Positions 16,199-25,899 of a stretch of DNA of 64,000 nt are shown piece by piece. How positions within the stretch are numbered: the stretch's first letter is position 1; each line of letters starts with the position of its first letter. The notes under the pieces are model-generated. The model was not told where the DNA came from. It did not search any database and saw only the letters and a list, made by a program, of their open reading frames with translations. Source of the DNA: Lineus longissimus (Eukaryota > Nemertea > Pilidiophora > Heteronemertea > Lineidae); the NCBI RefSeq assembly GCF_910592395.1, contig NC_088323.1:13627501-13691500 (forward strand). The letters run 5' to 3'. A program made the position numbers and the translations under genes.

Positions 16199-16432
16199 TT
16201 ATCGTTTGAATTTAGGATTATAATTGCTCATTTTCGCACGTAAATTATTTGTTTTTTGTGTTAAATGTTGAGTTAAAAGAACCACGCCCGAAATCAAAAG
16301 GGCCGTCAAAAGTGACCAAAAATAGTTATCTGTTGTTTGTATTGCCCTAATTAGAAAAAGTAAATTAACACGATTTATAATAGTTCTCTTTCTCTTGATG
16401 ACCCATGATTTATATTTGGTGCTAAATGTCAT
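16199..16432 (-). CDS. Small basic single-pass membrane protein (77 aa), unrecognised
   Basis: Basic N-terminus (KSWVIKRKRTIINR), one hydrophobic helix (about residues 39-54, WSLLTALLISGVVLLT) and a basic tail. The ATG at 16,432 has an A/T-rich upstream but not the TAAATG layout. Composition matches the Polinton. It may be its outermost gene; it could also be a chance frame. Confidence 0.35.
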   Translation of the reverse strand: MTFSTKYKSWVIKRKRTIINRVNLLFLIRAIQTTDNYFWSLLTALLISGVVLLTQHLTQKTNNLRAKMSNYNPKFKR

Positions 16433-17040
16433 ATATTTTTTACAGGTTTCAAATAAAAATATTCAACTACGAAACGGCGTCAGTTTTCTTCTGTGCCAAA
16501 CCCCGGGCACAACAGTCATTACAATATTTTATCATACTAAATCACTACGTTACTATAATGTTATATAAATATCGCACAACCATGACTACGTGCGATAGTC
16601 ATATACATGTAATATTATATTTCTCAGCGGTACGTTGGTCTGAGTCGAGTAGCTACCGCTTTGTTTCTTTATGGTTATTTTTTATATTACACCTGACTGT
16701 TAGTTATTAATATTTCGTAATCTGTAACCTCACATGTCTTTTGTTAGGAGGAATCAACTTATATACCCTATAGTCCTGCGAGAGAGAACGAATATTGCTG
16801 ACATGTCCCTATTTAATAACTGGGTCTCTTGGTCATTCTTGGATGGATCATCCCTGCATCACATCTCCCTAGTTCAATAAGCTAGCCAAATTTGGCTTGG
16901 TGTAACAACGGGGGCTTTAATTTAGATTTGGCAACCTCTGCAAGGGAATAGCATCATTTTCTCTCTCGCGGGATATTAGGGTATATCTATTTATTGTATT
17001 TTGATATTTGGTTATCGACAATATGTCTGTCTTGTTTCAG
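16433..17040. other. Flank of the Polinton, no gene seen
   Basis: G+C rises here to the level of the rest of the window. I see no gene. The last 55 bases (from about 16,985) are the acceptor side of the ankyrin intron, with a pyrimidine tract and TTTCAG just before 17,041; a copy of the same stretch precedes 28,461. Confidence 0.6.
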
Positions 17041-17139
17041 AACGGCTGCACGGCGCTAATGATCGCTTCCGAATGCGGTCAGCCTGATGTTGTAGATGTT
17101 TTATTGAAAGGTGACGCAGAAGTTGACAAAGAGAAGAAG
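17041..17139 (+). CDS. Ankyrin-repeat exon, intact (33 codons)
   Basis: Exactly 99 bases between a TTTCAG acceptor and a GTAAC donor, encoding one ankyrin repeat: NGCTALMIASECGQPDVVD, then LL and a DAEVDKEKK turn. One repeat per 99-base exon in constant phase is a common build of large invertebrate ankyrin genes. Related but damaged units follow at 18,081, 28,163 and 28,461 on the same strand, so this is an exon of a host ankyrin-repeat gene or gene relic stretched by transposon insertions. Whether it is still spliced into a transcript cannot be told. Confidence 0.75.
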
Positions 17140-17283
17140 GTAACACACCAAAACTTCCATTCATCTTAACTTAGCTTTCTAACTCATAAGATAACAAAGA
17201 ATATTATTGTTGAATGAGATAACTAGTTTGAATCACTTAAAATCATCTTCACCTCAGGGATCGTATTAATGAAGCCTTCTTAA

Positions 17284-17618
17284 AGGGAACTGGAACCGCC
17301 GAGCGATTTATTCAACTTTTCGACTTTCACCGCCCGAGAAAGTCAAACTTCCAACTTCCTATTCGAGTTCAGATTTGTAGCTCCGCTCCCGGTGCCCGAG
17401 CATGCGCAGTTCAATTTGTTATTATTGAGAATCATGTGAGAATCACGTGAGTCATGCGATCTTTCATTCATGAGTTTTCGTAGTAAATTCCATAGTAGTG
17501 ACGTCACTCTATGACTGACAGCTAGGCGCCATGTTTCATTCTAGCCTCGTTCTGATCACCCGATACGCGGGAAATGAAAACGAGGTCATACGAACTGGCT
17601 TGGCGGTTTCAGTTCCCT
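17284..17618. mobile_element. TTAA-flanked MITE (piggyBac-like target site)
   Basis: 335 bases starting AGGGAACTGGAACCGCC and ending with its near inverse (GGCGGTTTCAGTTCCCT), each side directly flanked by TTAA (17,280-17,283 and 17,619-17,622). TTAA duplication with terminal inverted repeats is the signature of piggyBac-type transposition. No coding sequence inside. It lies just after the ankyrin intron copy. Confidence 0.85.
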
Positions 17619-17622
17619 TTAA

Positions 17623-18080
17623 GAGAGTTTAGTAAGAATTTACGTATTACTAGGTGGTTCTTAGCGAGTTGCATCATATTGTCAAAGCACTCGTAACTTC
17701 AATCGATTTCGTAAGTCGCTACTAGCGCTACGTGAGGTGTTTTCGACTTCGTAGCGTTTTCTATAGAGGTTCTTCACGTGACTTCATGACATGACGTTTT
17801 GATGGCCACCTGCCAATGCATTTCCTTTACGTCGTGACCACGTGTGACGCGGCAAATATGGCAGTGCAAAACAATACTCTAAATTCCGACCTTAGATGGC
17901 GCGCCGATCGAATCTAACTTGACACTAGGTGGCAGCAGCTGAAGGGTATAAAAAGATAAACAGACGACACGCCCACAAAATGTCCGCGATCGATAAATTT
18001 GAACCCGCAATTCACACACTTTGTGACCAAAAACATTGGAGAAAAGTATCATATACAAAAGAATTTTTTTTTTAAAAAAG
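17623..18080. other. No gene seen
   Basis: About 460 bases after the MITE; no coding pattern or strong repeat recognised apart from a short A/T run just before 18,081. Confidence 0.5.
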
Positions 18081-18131
18081 GTCGTAGATTCTCTATTGAA
18101 ACGTAACGAAGAGGTTGACCTAGGGGAAAAG
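18081..18131 (+). pseudogene. Partial ankyrin-repeat exon (3' half) with donor site
   Basis: Encodes VVDSLLKRNEEVDLGEK and ends at a GTAACACACC donor, as at 17,140. The 5' half of the exon is missing and replaced by an A/T run. The following intron (to about 18,290) matches the introns after 17,139 and 28,268. Confidence 0.65.
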
Positions 18132-18715
18132 GTAACACACCAAACGTCCTATTCATCCTAAATTAGCGCTCTAAAATCGTAAGATAATAAAGCGATGTAT
18201 GTTATTGTTAAATGGGATAACTCTTGCTGTCATCTACACCTCAGACTCTTATCCATTTATATGTTTCGATATTTGCTTATCGATAGAATACTCATCAAAT
18301 TGTTATATACATGAACATGACTGTATACATGTAGCACTGCCGCTGTCCCGAGAGGAAAACAATGGCCAATTTGAACCCTGTGGCGCCTCGAAAGTTAAAG
18401 TTCCAAAAAGTCAAAGAGGTAAACATATAAGGTCACAATTTGCAATGTCCATTAAATCTTGGTAAGAAGATACGACTTGTTATCCAAAGTTTAACATTGT
18501 AGATACTTCCTGATCAGTAGAATATATCGATAATTGCGGTTATAAATTAATTAAACACCGCGTTTGTGTTATTCGATCATTCACATGAGGTTTATAGCCC
18601 ACACATTTTTGCATGGCGTTACAGCAGTGCAAAAACATGAACAAACAAACTGCATGTAATCACGAAATACTATCGTACAATGCTATCGTGACTTCTGCTC
18701 AAAATTATCAAAAAC
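18132..18715. other. Ankyrin-type intron copy, then unassigned DNA
   Basis: The first roughly 150 bases match the introns of the other ankyrin units (for example ATTCATCC and GATATTTGCTTATCGA words). After about 18,300 nothing is recognised. Confidence 0.5.
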
Positions 18716-18925
18716 TGACGCCGTTAACGACAGTCTGCAGACTCAACTTAACGATTTACAACACGAAAACAGCGTCCTTAAGTCTCAGTTAGACAAAACA
18801 ATTAAGAAATCTATGAAATAAAGGGAAAAGGAAACAAAAAAGCTTAGAAAACAGTGTGATAAGCATAACTCACTAAGGCGAGACGAAATCAAACTTGAAT
18901 TTGAACGTAAGCAAGGCCATACTTC
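18716..18925 (+). pseudogene. Coiled-coil fragment, possibly of a LINE ORF1
   Basis: A continuous frame with one TAA encodes a helix of heptad character (DSLQTQLNDLQHENSVLKSQ) followed after the stop by KETKKLRKQCDKHNSLRRDE. A coiled coil then a Cys/Arg-rich S-x-RRD segment is typical of LINE ORF1 proteins. Too short and damaged for certainty. Confidence 0.35.
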
Positions 18926-19528
18926 GTAATGATCTGAAGCAACTGAAAGCAGACGTCAGCGCGATCGAGATGCCAGAGACGAGCAGGGATTTAAATGACA
19001 TTCGGAAAAATGCTGGGTCAACTAACTTTTCACAGGGGCCTGCCCCTGCACTCTATCACTCGTGGAGTGACCACATGCATGTATTTATAAGGAGGCTTGG
19101 GTTATCTGTTCATATGATTACAAGAAGCAAACTCAAAATGTTAAGTGTTCATCATCATATGCGAATGAAAAATATACATGTGATAGCGAGTGACGTCATC
19201 GATATTTATGTTGATTGTCAGTAACTAATCACAGAGCTTTTATTTTTTGATGTTTCCAGGGGTTAATTATAGAGGACCACCGGGAGTGGGGAGCATATTG
19301 ACCCCTTGTAATAGAAGTTGTATGGGGCTCGGCTCCACATCATTTTTATTTACCTGCTATAAACCAGCGTTCTAAAGTATTGTTTCTTGTAGTCCCGCGA
19401 GAGGTGGAGACGGTTGCGTTCTGTCTCTCGTCCTCAAGCTGGCCATTTTAATATAGTTGATTAACCGAGACTTACCTGTAAGTTGAAGGTTGATTGTAAT
19501 TCTATCGAACTATCAATCACGAGCGGCA
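18926..19528. other. No gene seen
   Basis: About 600 bases downstream (in its reading direction) of the DIRS reverse transcriptase fragment. The RNase H, methylase and tyrosine recombinase domains expected of a complete DIRS-like element are not recognised here. Confidence 0.45.
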
Positions 19529-20143
19529 TCACATGAGATACGCGTAGTAGACCTGCAGTCGGCCTACTGGCCCAGCCACGCTAAATACCCACCATGTGAG
19601 TTCTGCCTTGGCCCCATCTGTCAAGCAAGTATTTTTGTCATAGTCGCCAGTTTGTAATTGGAGAACCTGCATCTTATTAGCTTCCAACTGTCCGTAATAA
19701 AGTGGGCCATACATCACCCCGGGAAACCAAGGCACCAAAGTACCGATAACCTCAGTAAGTAATCTTATAGTAGGCCTATCTTTTCTCAGTATGCTTGAGC
19801 ATATGGCTTTGACCTTTTCCACTTTCTCTGGTGTGAGGAAAACCGCAATAAGTATTGAGTCAAATATGAATCCAATAAATTCCCTTTGTTGCATTGGTGG
19901 CCATCTTGACTTAATGGGATAGGGAATTAACCTATGGTCAGCTAGTATTGTAGTAGCCATCATTGCACTTCTGGCACATGCCAGTGTCATATCTTGCTTC
20001 AGCCACAGATCGTCAACATATATGACCGATGGGATACCTTGCTGCCTTATGCGTGCCATAATCGGTTTCATTATGTTTTTCCATAGCCTTGGACACGGGC
20101 CAAGCCCATTCGGGGAGCATGTATACTGAAATAATTGGCTCAC
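19529..20143 (-). pseudogene. DIRS-like reverse transcriptase, C-terminal part
   Basis: Palm and thumb of the reverse transcriptase: a QYTCSPNGL motif, the active-site box IYVDDL (two catalytic Asp), the EFIGFIFDS strand, TPEKVEKVKAIC, and PGVMYGPLYYGQLE followed by a K-x-ELTWW start of the RNase H region. The order and wording are those of DIRS1-type elements. The frame begins where a 2.4-kb insertion has separated it from its N-terminal part at 22,568-23,153, and the RNase H region is cut short by a stop. Confidence 0.8.
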
Positions 20144-22570
20144 TGTCTATAGTGACCATTAAAGTTGCATGGGTTTTTTAACCTCATTTTGCGATAACCT
20201 CGTTTGTCCATAAGGGCTGACCGATTCGGGCGCAATCGGCATCATTGGCTGTGTTTGGCATCATAGGTGTGTCTCGTGAAGTGATTTTGGACAACAAACC
20301 ATCGTATATATCTGTTTTTTTCGTTTTTCCATGTAATTTTGCCACGCCCCTTTTCCAGGGTGTTATTCATATTGATTTATTATGGTCATATGTACGTACA
20401 TTCGTACAAGGGGACGAGCTTACTATGTTCCAACAAATCGAGTACATTCGCAAAATGTTGATTTTTTGGAAGCGTGTGAGTAGTGCAAATCGGCCACAAA
20501 CAATTTATTCCATTTGATTCCATTTGATTCCATTGATTCCATCGACAAATATTTAAAGAAAAGAACGAATATCGTGCCAGTTCGATAGTTTCAGGTTTGA
20601 TTAGTAAGGTTTGATCCGGGGGTGTGATAATGATATGCTACATTAGCCGATAATCAACCTGGGATCGATGAAGTATTGCAGGTGTATGACTGTATGCAAC
20701 TAAGCTTATGGTGAGCATTCGGAACGAGGTAATCACCGTAATTACTGTCATCCATTAATGTTTACATCGTTCACTGCTTGCTTTCCGTACAAAATCAGTA
20801 AGTTTTCAGATGTCGAGGTGATGGAAATACTCATCGAAGTGTCAATTAGTTGTCTGTGAATCGCTGGCAGCATTGGTATGACCTGGTTTGGGTGACACTG
20901 ACTGACAGAGTTGCACTTGCAGCCTGATGCGGATGGCCGGTGAATTCTGAAGTCAACGTATACCGTACGTATAGGCCGGACATCCTAAACAACGTCCACC
21001 AGCGTCCACCAGCGTCCACCAGGTTTCAAAGTTATCAAAATTATATTTTCTTGACATAAATCAATAAAATAGGTTATTTAAAACATATTTTGCAAGTTTT
21101 ATTGCAATATATTGAAAAATAAGTGAATTATCTGTGCTAGAAGGCTGTAGGAAAAACCCGGAGGAAAGTCTGGCGGTATGTTTCTTCTGGATTAGGCCTA
21201 CCCACAAGTATGTCTGTGAATAATTTAACAATCTGTAATGAAAAAGGTGAATTCACTGATGACGGCTCATCCAAGGCAACCAATTTGGCCCCAGGCTTTG
21301 GCCAGGCTTATTTGCCTTCTCTTCCCAACAGCGATGGATATTAAAACTCCCTGCACTCCTTCGTGTACGTGGTGAAGTCTTTTCAATGTATTTCACTATT
21401 TTTAAACAAAGATTAGACTGCTTATGTAAACTCATTCTTATCATGTACATGTATTTTGCAATTAACGTAGCGAGAAGTCACCACTATAACAGATAAAACT
21501 TACATCAATACGCCTGCATATTTCACTGGTAGAGTAACCTGGCCCACTAGCACTGGCTCCACCATGTCCACTTGCACTGGAACGACTACAACAGTCGTTC
21601 GTGCCAACCAACAAAAAAATGTCCGAAAACGAAGACCATCTAATCCGCCGACATTTTTCTAACAAGCCGGCAGTTTCATAACCCTGGTATGCAAAAGTTA
21701 TATGGCTCTTGAACGAACTCCCCAACGCCTCATTATCCACGTACTTTAAAATTGATGCGGAAAAAATTGCAGTACGCTTCTCATTCTCCGACACTCCCGC
21801 CATTTTGGTTTTTTTCTTCCATAACCTCGGCGGACTAATTCCACATCGCCCGCGGAATGCTGAAGACATTAGAAACCTGCACACCAAACGTCGTCGGCTA
21901 ACTGTACACCTTGCGACTTTGCCTCCAGACGTAATATTATAGTAGGAGGAGTACACAGCTTCACACCACAAGTTTGTTGTGGCAATCTACATCATGTCTT
22001 TAGTGGCCGCATCAGGGACACCATGCTAAGTCACATAAAGTGTGTCGTGGAGGTGTGTCCGCCAGACTACCGCATGATTGGTTGACCTAGTTGATATCTG
22101 TGTCAATTCGTTGTTTTTGCGACGACCAATAATGACGAATCATCAGCAAGAGTATTGACCTGTCGTAGTGGCCGGTAAGGGCGATTGGACGAGGCCTTAT
22201 CACTAAGTCCGTAGTGTAACTAGTTGTAACAACCCTTCTTGGTTTATGCACATTTTGCAGTATTTATACCCTTAAAGAAGCTAATGCTTTCAACACATAT
22301 CATCTGTGCCTCTTAATGGTTCAGCGATGTCTAGAAATCATCACTTGCGTGTTTCCAGGGAATGTGAAGATTTTTTTCATATTTTTGCATTTTTCTCCAA
22401 ATATAGAGTTTAAAATGTGCCTTAGCCTGATTATACTTCTAAGCTCTTCAATTGGTACTCGCATTTTAGTCTGGTGGTCCGCCATCTTGGATTCAGTAAG
22501 TGAACCAATTGGTCCAGTCCCTGTACACATTGACAACATTATAGCAATCATTTCTCACAGTGAGCCATTA
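20134..22570. mobile_element. 2.4-kb insertion inside the DIRS reverse transcriptase, type unknown
   Basis: It separates two halves of one protein, so it is a later insertion. Near its ends are inverted GGCTCACTGT (20,129-20,140) and ACAGTGAGCC (about 22,557-22,567) words. A clear target duplication could not be fixed. Inside, minus-strand frames such as 21,462-21,971 are not recognised, and no transposase is evident. Probably a non-autonomous DNA transposon. Confidence 0.5.
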
Positions 22571-23153
22571 TCGCCGAAGGGCTTGTCTTCCATTCCACTC
22601 AAACTTTAAATATCTTTGTGAATTTCTGTGTCGAGGTACACTATAATTCGCATCTTTGATATCAATTGTGCATTGATAGCAACCAGGCGTCATCAAATCT
22701 ACAACGGTCTTAAGGCTCTCCATTTTAAAATGGACATACATCAAATGCTTGTTCAAGATGGACAGATCTCGGATCATTCTATATGTTCCATCCTTCTTTG
22801 GTCTCTGAAAATTCGGGAAATAAACTGTATGGGCTCTTGGTGGCATTCTATTATCACTTTCTTCTCCAGAAGATATCTAATTTCGCCATTAATGGCCTCA
22901 GTTACCTCTCTGGTAAATTTTATCTGGGATTGCACTCTAGTTTGTCGAGGCGGATCTCCATCAAACTCAAACTGGTAGCCTTGATAATATTGAGGAGAAA
23001 AGGATGAGATGTTGATTCCTTCCAGTTTTCAAAATAATGTCGTATTCCACCTGCTTTAAAATAGCGAATATCGGCCTCCGATTTTCTAACGGTTTGCTCA
23101 ATGAACTCATTGAGTTCTGCATAATTGAAGGAAGTTGTACTGGTCAATATCAA
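22568..23153 (-). pseudogene. DIRS-like reverse transcriptase, N-terminal part
   Basis: Starting at about 23,060, AGGIRHYFENWKEST (the linker upstream of the fingers), then in a second frame FEFDGDPPRQ and a KFTREVTEAINGEI helix, then from 22,846 the fingers and palm: RPKKDGTYRMIRDLSILNK, the VHFKMESL motif and the first catalytic Asp in TIDIKDANYSVP. At least two frame changes and a stop break it. It ends at the 2.4-kb insertion. Confidence 0.75.
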
Positions 23154-23220
23154 GCTTAGAAGTCTTTTGAGGACCTACCTGATCTGGTAAGCGTTCTGTC
23201 TTTACTTTCCGTCCTCCCGT

Positions 23221-23580
23221 TTCTTCTTGTTATGGGAGTAGGGCTTCTTTCCCCTTCCGCCTTGGAACTTACCACGGTATTGTCGACGGGATTGGTAACT
23301 CTTGTGGCCGTGATGGAAACTCTTTCCCCGCGGCTTCTACAAGTATTTTGTTTACAAGGAGTATGAGTCTTTCGTCACCTCCTCGACCTGTTTGGCCTCT
23401 TTTATAGCCTTGGAGATGTCGTCGCCAAATAATTTGTTGGTAACATGGATTATTCCTGTTTGGCAAAAGCTTTGAAACTTGGCCCTGAGACCTGGCTTTA
23501 TTGCTTCCCTACGTTTTATTGAGAGCTCCTGGTTTGCGTACCCAAGAAGAGCCAAAGCATCGGAAGCGATTTTGACTTTT
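23221..23580 (-). pseudogene. DIRS-like gag, middle and C-terminal part
   Basis: Encodes SDALALLGYANQELSIKRRE, then KPGLRAKFQSFC and LFGDDISKAIKE, the conserved block of DIRS-type gag, followed in another frame by a basic C-terminus (RGKSFHHGHKSYQSRRQ, GKKPYSHNKKK). The 5' side joins the hairpin repeat at 23,582. Confidence 0.7.
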
Positions 23581-23581
23581 T

Positions 23582-23632
23582 AGCTCACCTCTTAGCAGAG
23601 GTGAGCTTATCCCATACCGTGGCGTCCGTCGT

Positions 23633-23664
<32 letters not shown>

Positions 23665-24690
23665 CGTCGTCCGTTAGCAGGGCACGTTTCGTAACTGTTA
23701 GAGCTATTGAGTTGAAACTTGGTACACATGTACCCTTATGTAATGACACCTTGGAGACCAAGTTTCAGTCCGATTCGTTTCATGGTTTGGCCACCAGGGG
23801 GCCAAACGTTAAAAGTGAAAATATGCAATATCTCCCTTAATAGTAGTCGGGAAATTTTGAAAAAAATATGGTAGGTACTTCTAGCAAAGGTGCATCATAT
23901 ATCCTCCGGGTTTTTGATTTGACCTCCTTTTCAAGGTCACAGAGGTCAAATGGTGTAAATTGGCCGTTAGGATGTAACGATGGCACGTTTCTAAACTGCA
24001 ATGACTATTAATACCAAATTTGGTACACATTTACCCCTTAGTCAGGTGATCTCAGGGACCGAAGTTTGGTCCAATATGATTCACCACTTGACCACCAGGG
24101 GGCAAAATCCAAAAACCTTAAAAATGTGATAATTCCTTAACTTCTTGCCCGATTGCCACCAATTTGATATCATGGGTACATCTAACCACCATACAGTATA
24201 TGTCACACAGGTTTTTAATTTGACCTTCTTGTCAAGGTCACAGAGGTCAAAAGACGTAAATTCGCCGTCAGGACGTAACTATGGCACGTTTCTTAACTGC
24301 AATGACTATTGATCACAAATTAAGTACACATGTACCCTTTGGTCAGGTGATCTCAGGTACCGAAGTTTGGTGCGATCTGATTTGCCGTTTGGCCTCAAGG
24401 GAGGGGGCCAAATCCTAAATTCATCAAAATGCCATTATTCCTAGTACCCGATTGGCACCAATTTTATATCATAGGTACATCTAATTCTAACAACCATTCA
24501 ATGTATCACCCGGGTCTTCTTTGATTTGACCAACTTTTCAAGGTCAAAGAGGTCGAATGTACTGTAAATTGGCCATTTTGGGGAAATTGTAATTGCTTGG
24601 ACCTACATCAAACCTAACACTACATGACACAATACCATGCTCTTTATCCATCTTTCCTCCACATGAGGTGAGCACAATGGCCCTGGCCAT
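23582..24690. repeat. Hairpin-capped tandem repeat with a CGT microsatellite
   Basis: Begins with AGCTCACCTC-TTAGCA-GAGGTGAGCT (23,582-23,607), then GGCGTCCGTCGTCC and a (CGT)n tract (about 23,620-23,668). Three units of roughly 300 bases follow, each with GGCACGTTTC, GGTACACAT and ACCAGGGGGC-type words, ending near 24,690 with GAGGTGAGCACAATGGCC. Repeats with this CTCACCTC-GTCCGTCGTCC start are familiar from several marine invertebrate genomes. It interrupts the DIRS gag frame, so it is a later insertion. Confidence 0.75.
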
Positions 24691-25023
24691 TTCATTTCTG
24701 TTTGTCAATGTTCTCTTTGAGAATTGAATCTGCGATGCTAACCTAGCCACTGCGGCAGCAGCTTTGTTAACTACCTTCTGAATATAAAATAGGCGGACAT
24801 CACGCGATCGGGCAACAGCAGTGATCTTTGTCCTTATCTCATCGTTAAGCTTTGGGGTTTCTAACGCCCCACAGTTTTCCGGAAAGGGATAGAGGTGTTC
24901 CTTCCCCATCGCCATATCTTTGGTCTTCCTCAGGCGAAATCGATTGTTCACAATTTCTGCCAGTTTATTTTCTTTAATTGTAGCAATGCGAAAATATAAG
25001 TAATTATGGTTAGGTCCGTCCAA
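24544..25023 (-). pseudogene. DIRS-like gag, N-terminal part
   Basis: Contains PENCGALETPKLNDEI and ITAVARSRDVRLFYIQKVVN, matching the start of the DIRS gag domain (N-C-x-L-x-x-PKxN followed by an R/S-x-D helix). The coding similarity ends near 24,690; the frame then runs into the inserted repeat. Partner of 23,221-23,580. Confidence 0.65.
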
Positions 25024-25114
25024 GTAGCTTCTAGAGTGACTCAGCCACTCACTCTCTTGATTACAGCGGCCGCCTCAGCGCCACCACGCGGGGTCTATTG
25101 GTATTAGGCTTAGT

Positions 25115-25655
25115 AGCTTCGCGCGATATGCACCATTCTGGGAAAACTCAATGAGAAAGTATGCTCATTAGCATAATCTATTCTTAGCTCCAGCTCGAGG
25201 TAATATTGTGCAGTGTTTCTTCGGGCCAGATACATTGTGGTGGAAAACGTCTAGTACAAAGAACGGCTGGCTTGCGCCAGATGAATAAGTGAAGTAAGTC
25301 TGGCTACGCGTGACTACTGTGACAGAAATGACCATTACAGAGACTCTGTGACGTAGGCATATACTTAATAGAAGAACCATGCCGTCCCGAGTTTCGCGCT
25401 ATATGGACCATTCTGGGAAAACTCAATGAAAAAGGTATGCTTATTAACATAATCTGTTATTAGCCCCTGCTCGAGATAATCTGCGCAGTGTTGCTTTTGC
25501 CCACATACATCGTGCTGGAAAACGTCTCGAACACAGAAGGTCTGACATGCGCCAGACTGATAAGTGAAGAAACTCTGGCTGCGCGAGACATCTGTGATCA
25601 AAATGACCATAGCAGAGACTCTAGACTGTGACGTAGGCATATATTTTTTATAATT
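25115..25655. repeat. Tandem duplication of a roughly 270-bp unit
   Basis: Two units in direct order: from about 25,115 and from about 25,385. Both begin with a TTCGCGCTATATGGACCATT-like stretch (ACCATTCTGGGAAAACTCAATGA is shared) and end with GTGACGTAGGCATATA. The second unit runs into the inverted block at 25,514-25,899. Confidence 0.75.
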
Positions 25656-25899
25656 AAAAATGTCCTCAAAAGACGATATGGAATGATTTTTTATTAACAT
25701 TTCCTGAACTTCTAATTATTACTTCACATAAATAGGTCGGCGTTTGGCGTGCTTTTCTTTCCTTGTGACAATATACAGCAAAATAGTTACAACTCCACAA
25801 TCGCGCTATAAGTCCAAAATAAGGCCACGATGACCCGTTATAAATGTTTCGCCAGCTTCGCTATTTTGCCGCTACGCGGCGCGTTGGGTCCTTGCGTCC
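25514..25899 (+). repeat. Promoter-like block, inverted copy A (partner at 35,811-36,202)
   Basis: About 390 bases, by eye near 80% identical to the reverse complement of 35,811-36,202. Shared words include CCGTTATAAATGTTTCGCCAG, GCCGCTACGCGGCGCGTTGG and CCTCAAAAGACGA. In the partner this block stands directly upstream of a gene start with a TATAAA box. Here no matching gene follows, so this is a solo copy. Confidence 0.75.

Larger units (their letters stand above)
1..16432. mobile_element. Polinton/Maverick-type virus-like DNA transposon, nearly complete, left end cut by the window
   Basis: Seen: one block holds a protein-primed type B DNA polymerase, a retroviral-type integrase, an FtsK/HerA-type packaging ATPase, capsid-type proteins and many small open frames, flanked by inverted arms at 1-248 and 15,360-15,607. 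This gene set defines Polinton/Maverick elements and their adintovirus relatives. The block is far richer in A and T than the DNA after 16,450. The outer right limit is not fixed: the inverted arm pairs with the window edge, so the terminal repeat must extend past 15,607, and I place the end near 16,440 by composition and by two more open frames. No adenovirus-type cysteine protease was recognised. Six coding lesions suggest an inactive or error-containing copy. Confidence 0.9.
19529..25023 (-). mobile_element. DIRS/Ngaro-like retrotransposon with two nested insertions
   Basis: Read on the minus strand, coding parts occur in the correct order: gag-like N-terminal part (25,023-24,690), gag-like middle and C-terminal part (23,580-23,221), reverse transcriptase N-terminal part (23,153-22,568), reverse transcriptase C-terminal part (20,143-19,529). 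They are separated by a hairpin-capped repeat (23,582-24,690) and by a 2.4-kb insert (about 20,134-22,570). DIRS-type elements use a tyrosine recombinase, which is not found here. All parts are damaged, so the element is a fossil. Confidence 0.75.

Noticed and set aside
21462-21971. A protein-coding gene of 169 codons
   Set aside because: No recognisable family and low-quality coding pattern inside an insertion; probably chance.
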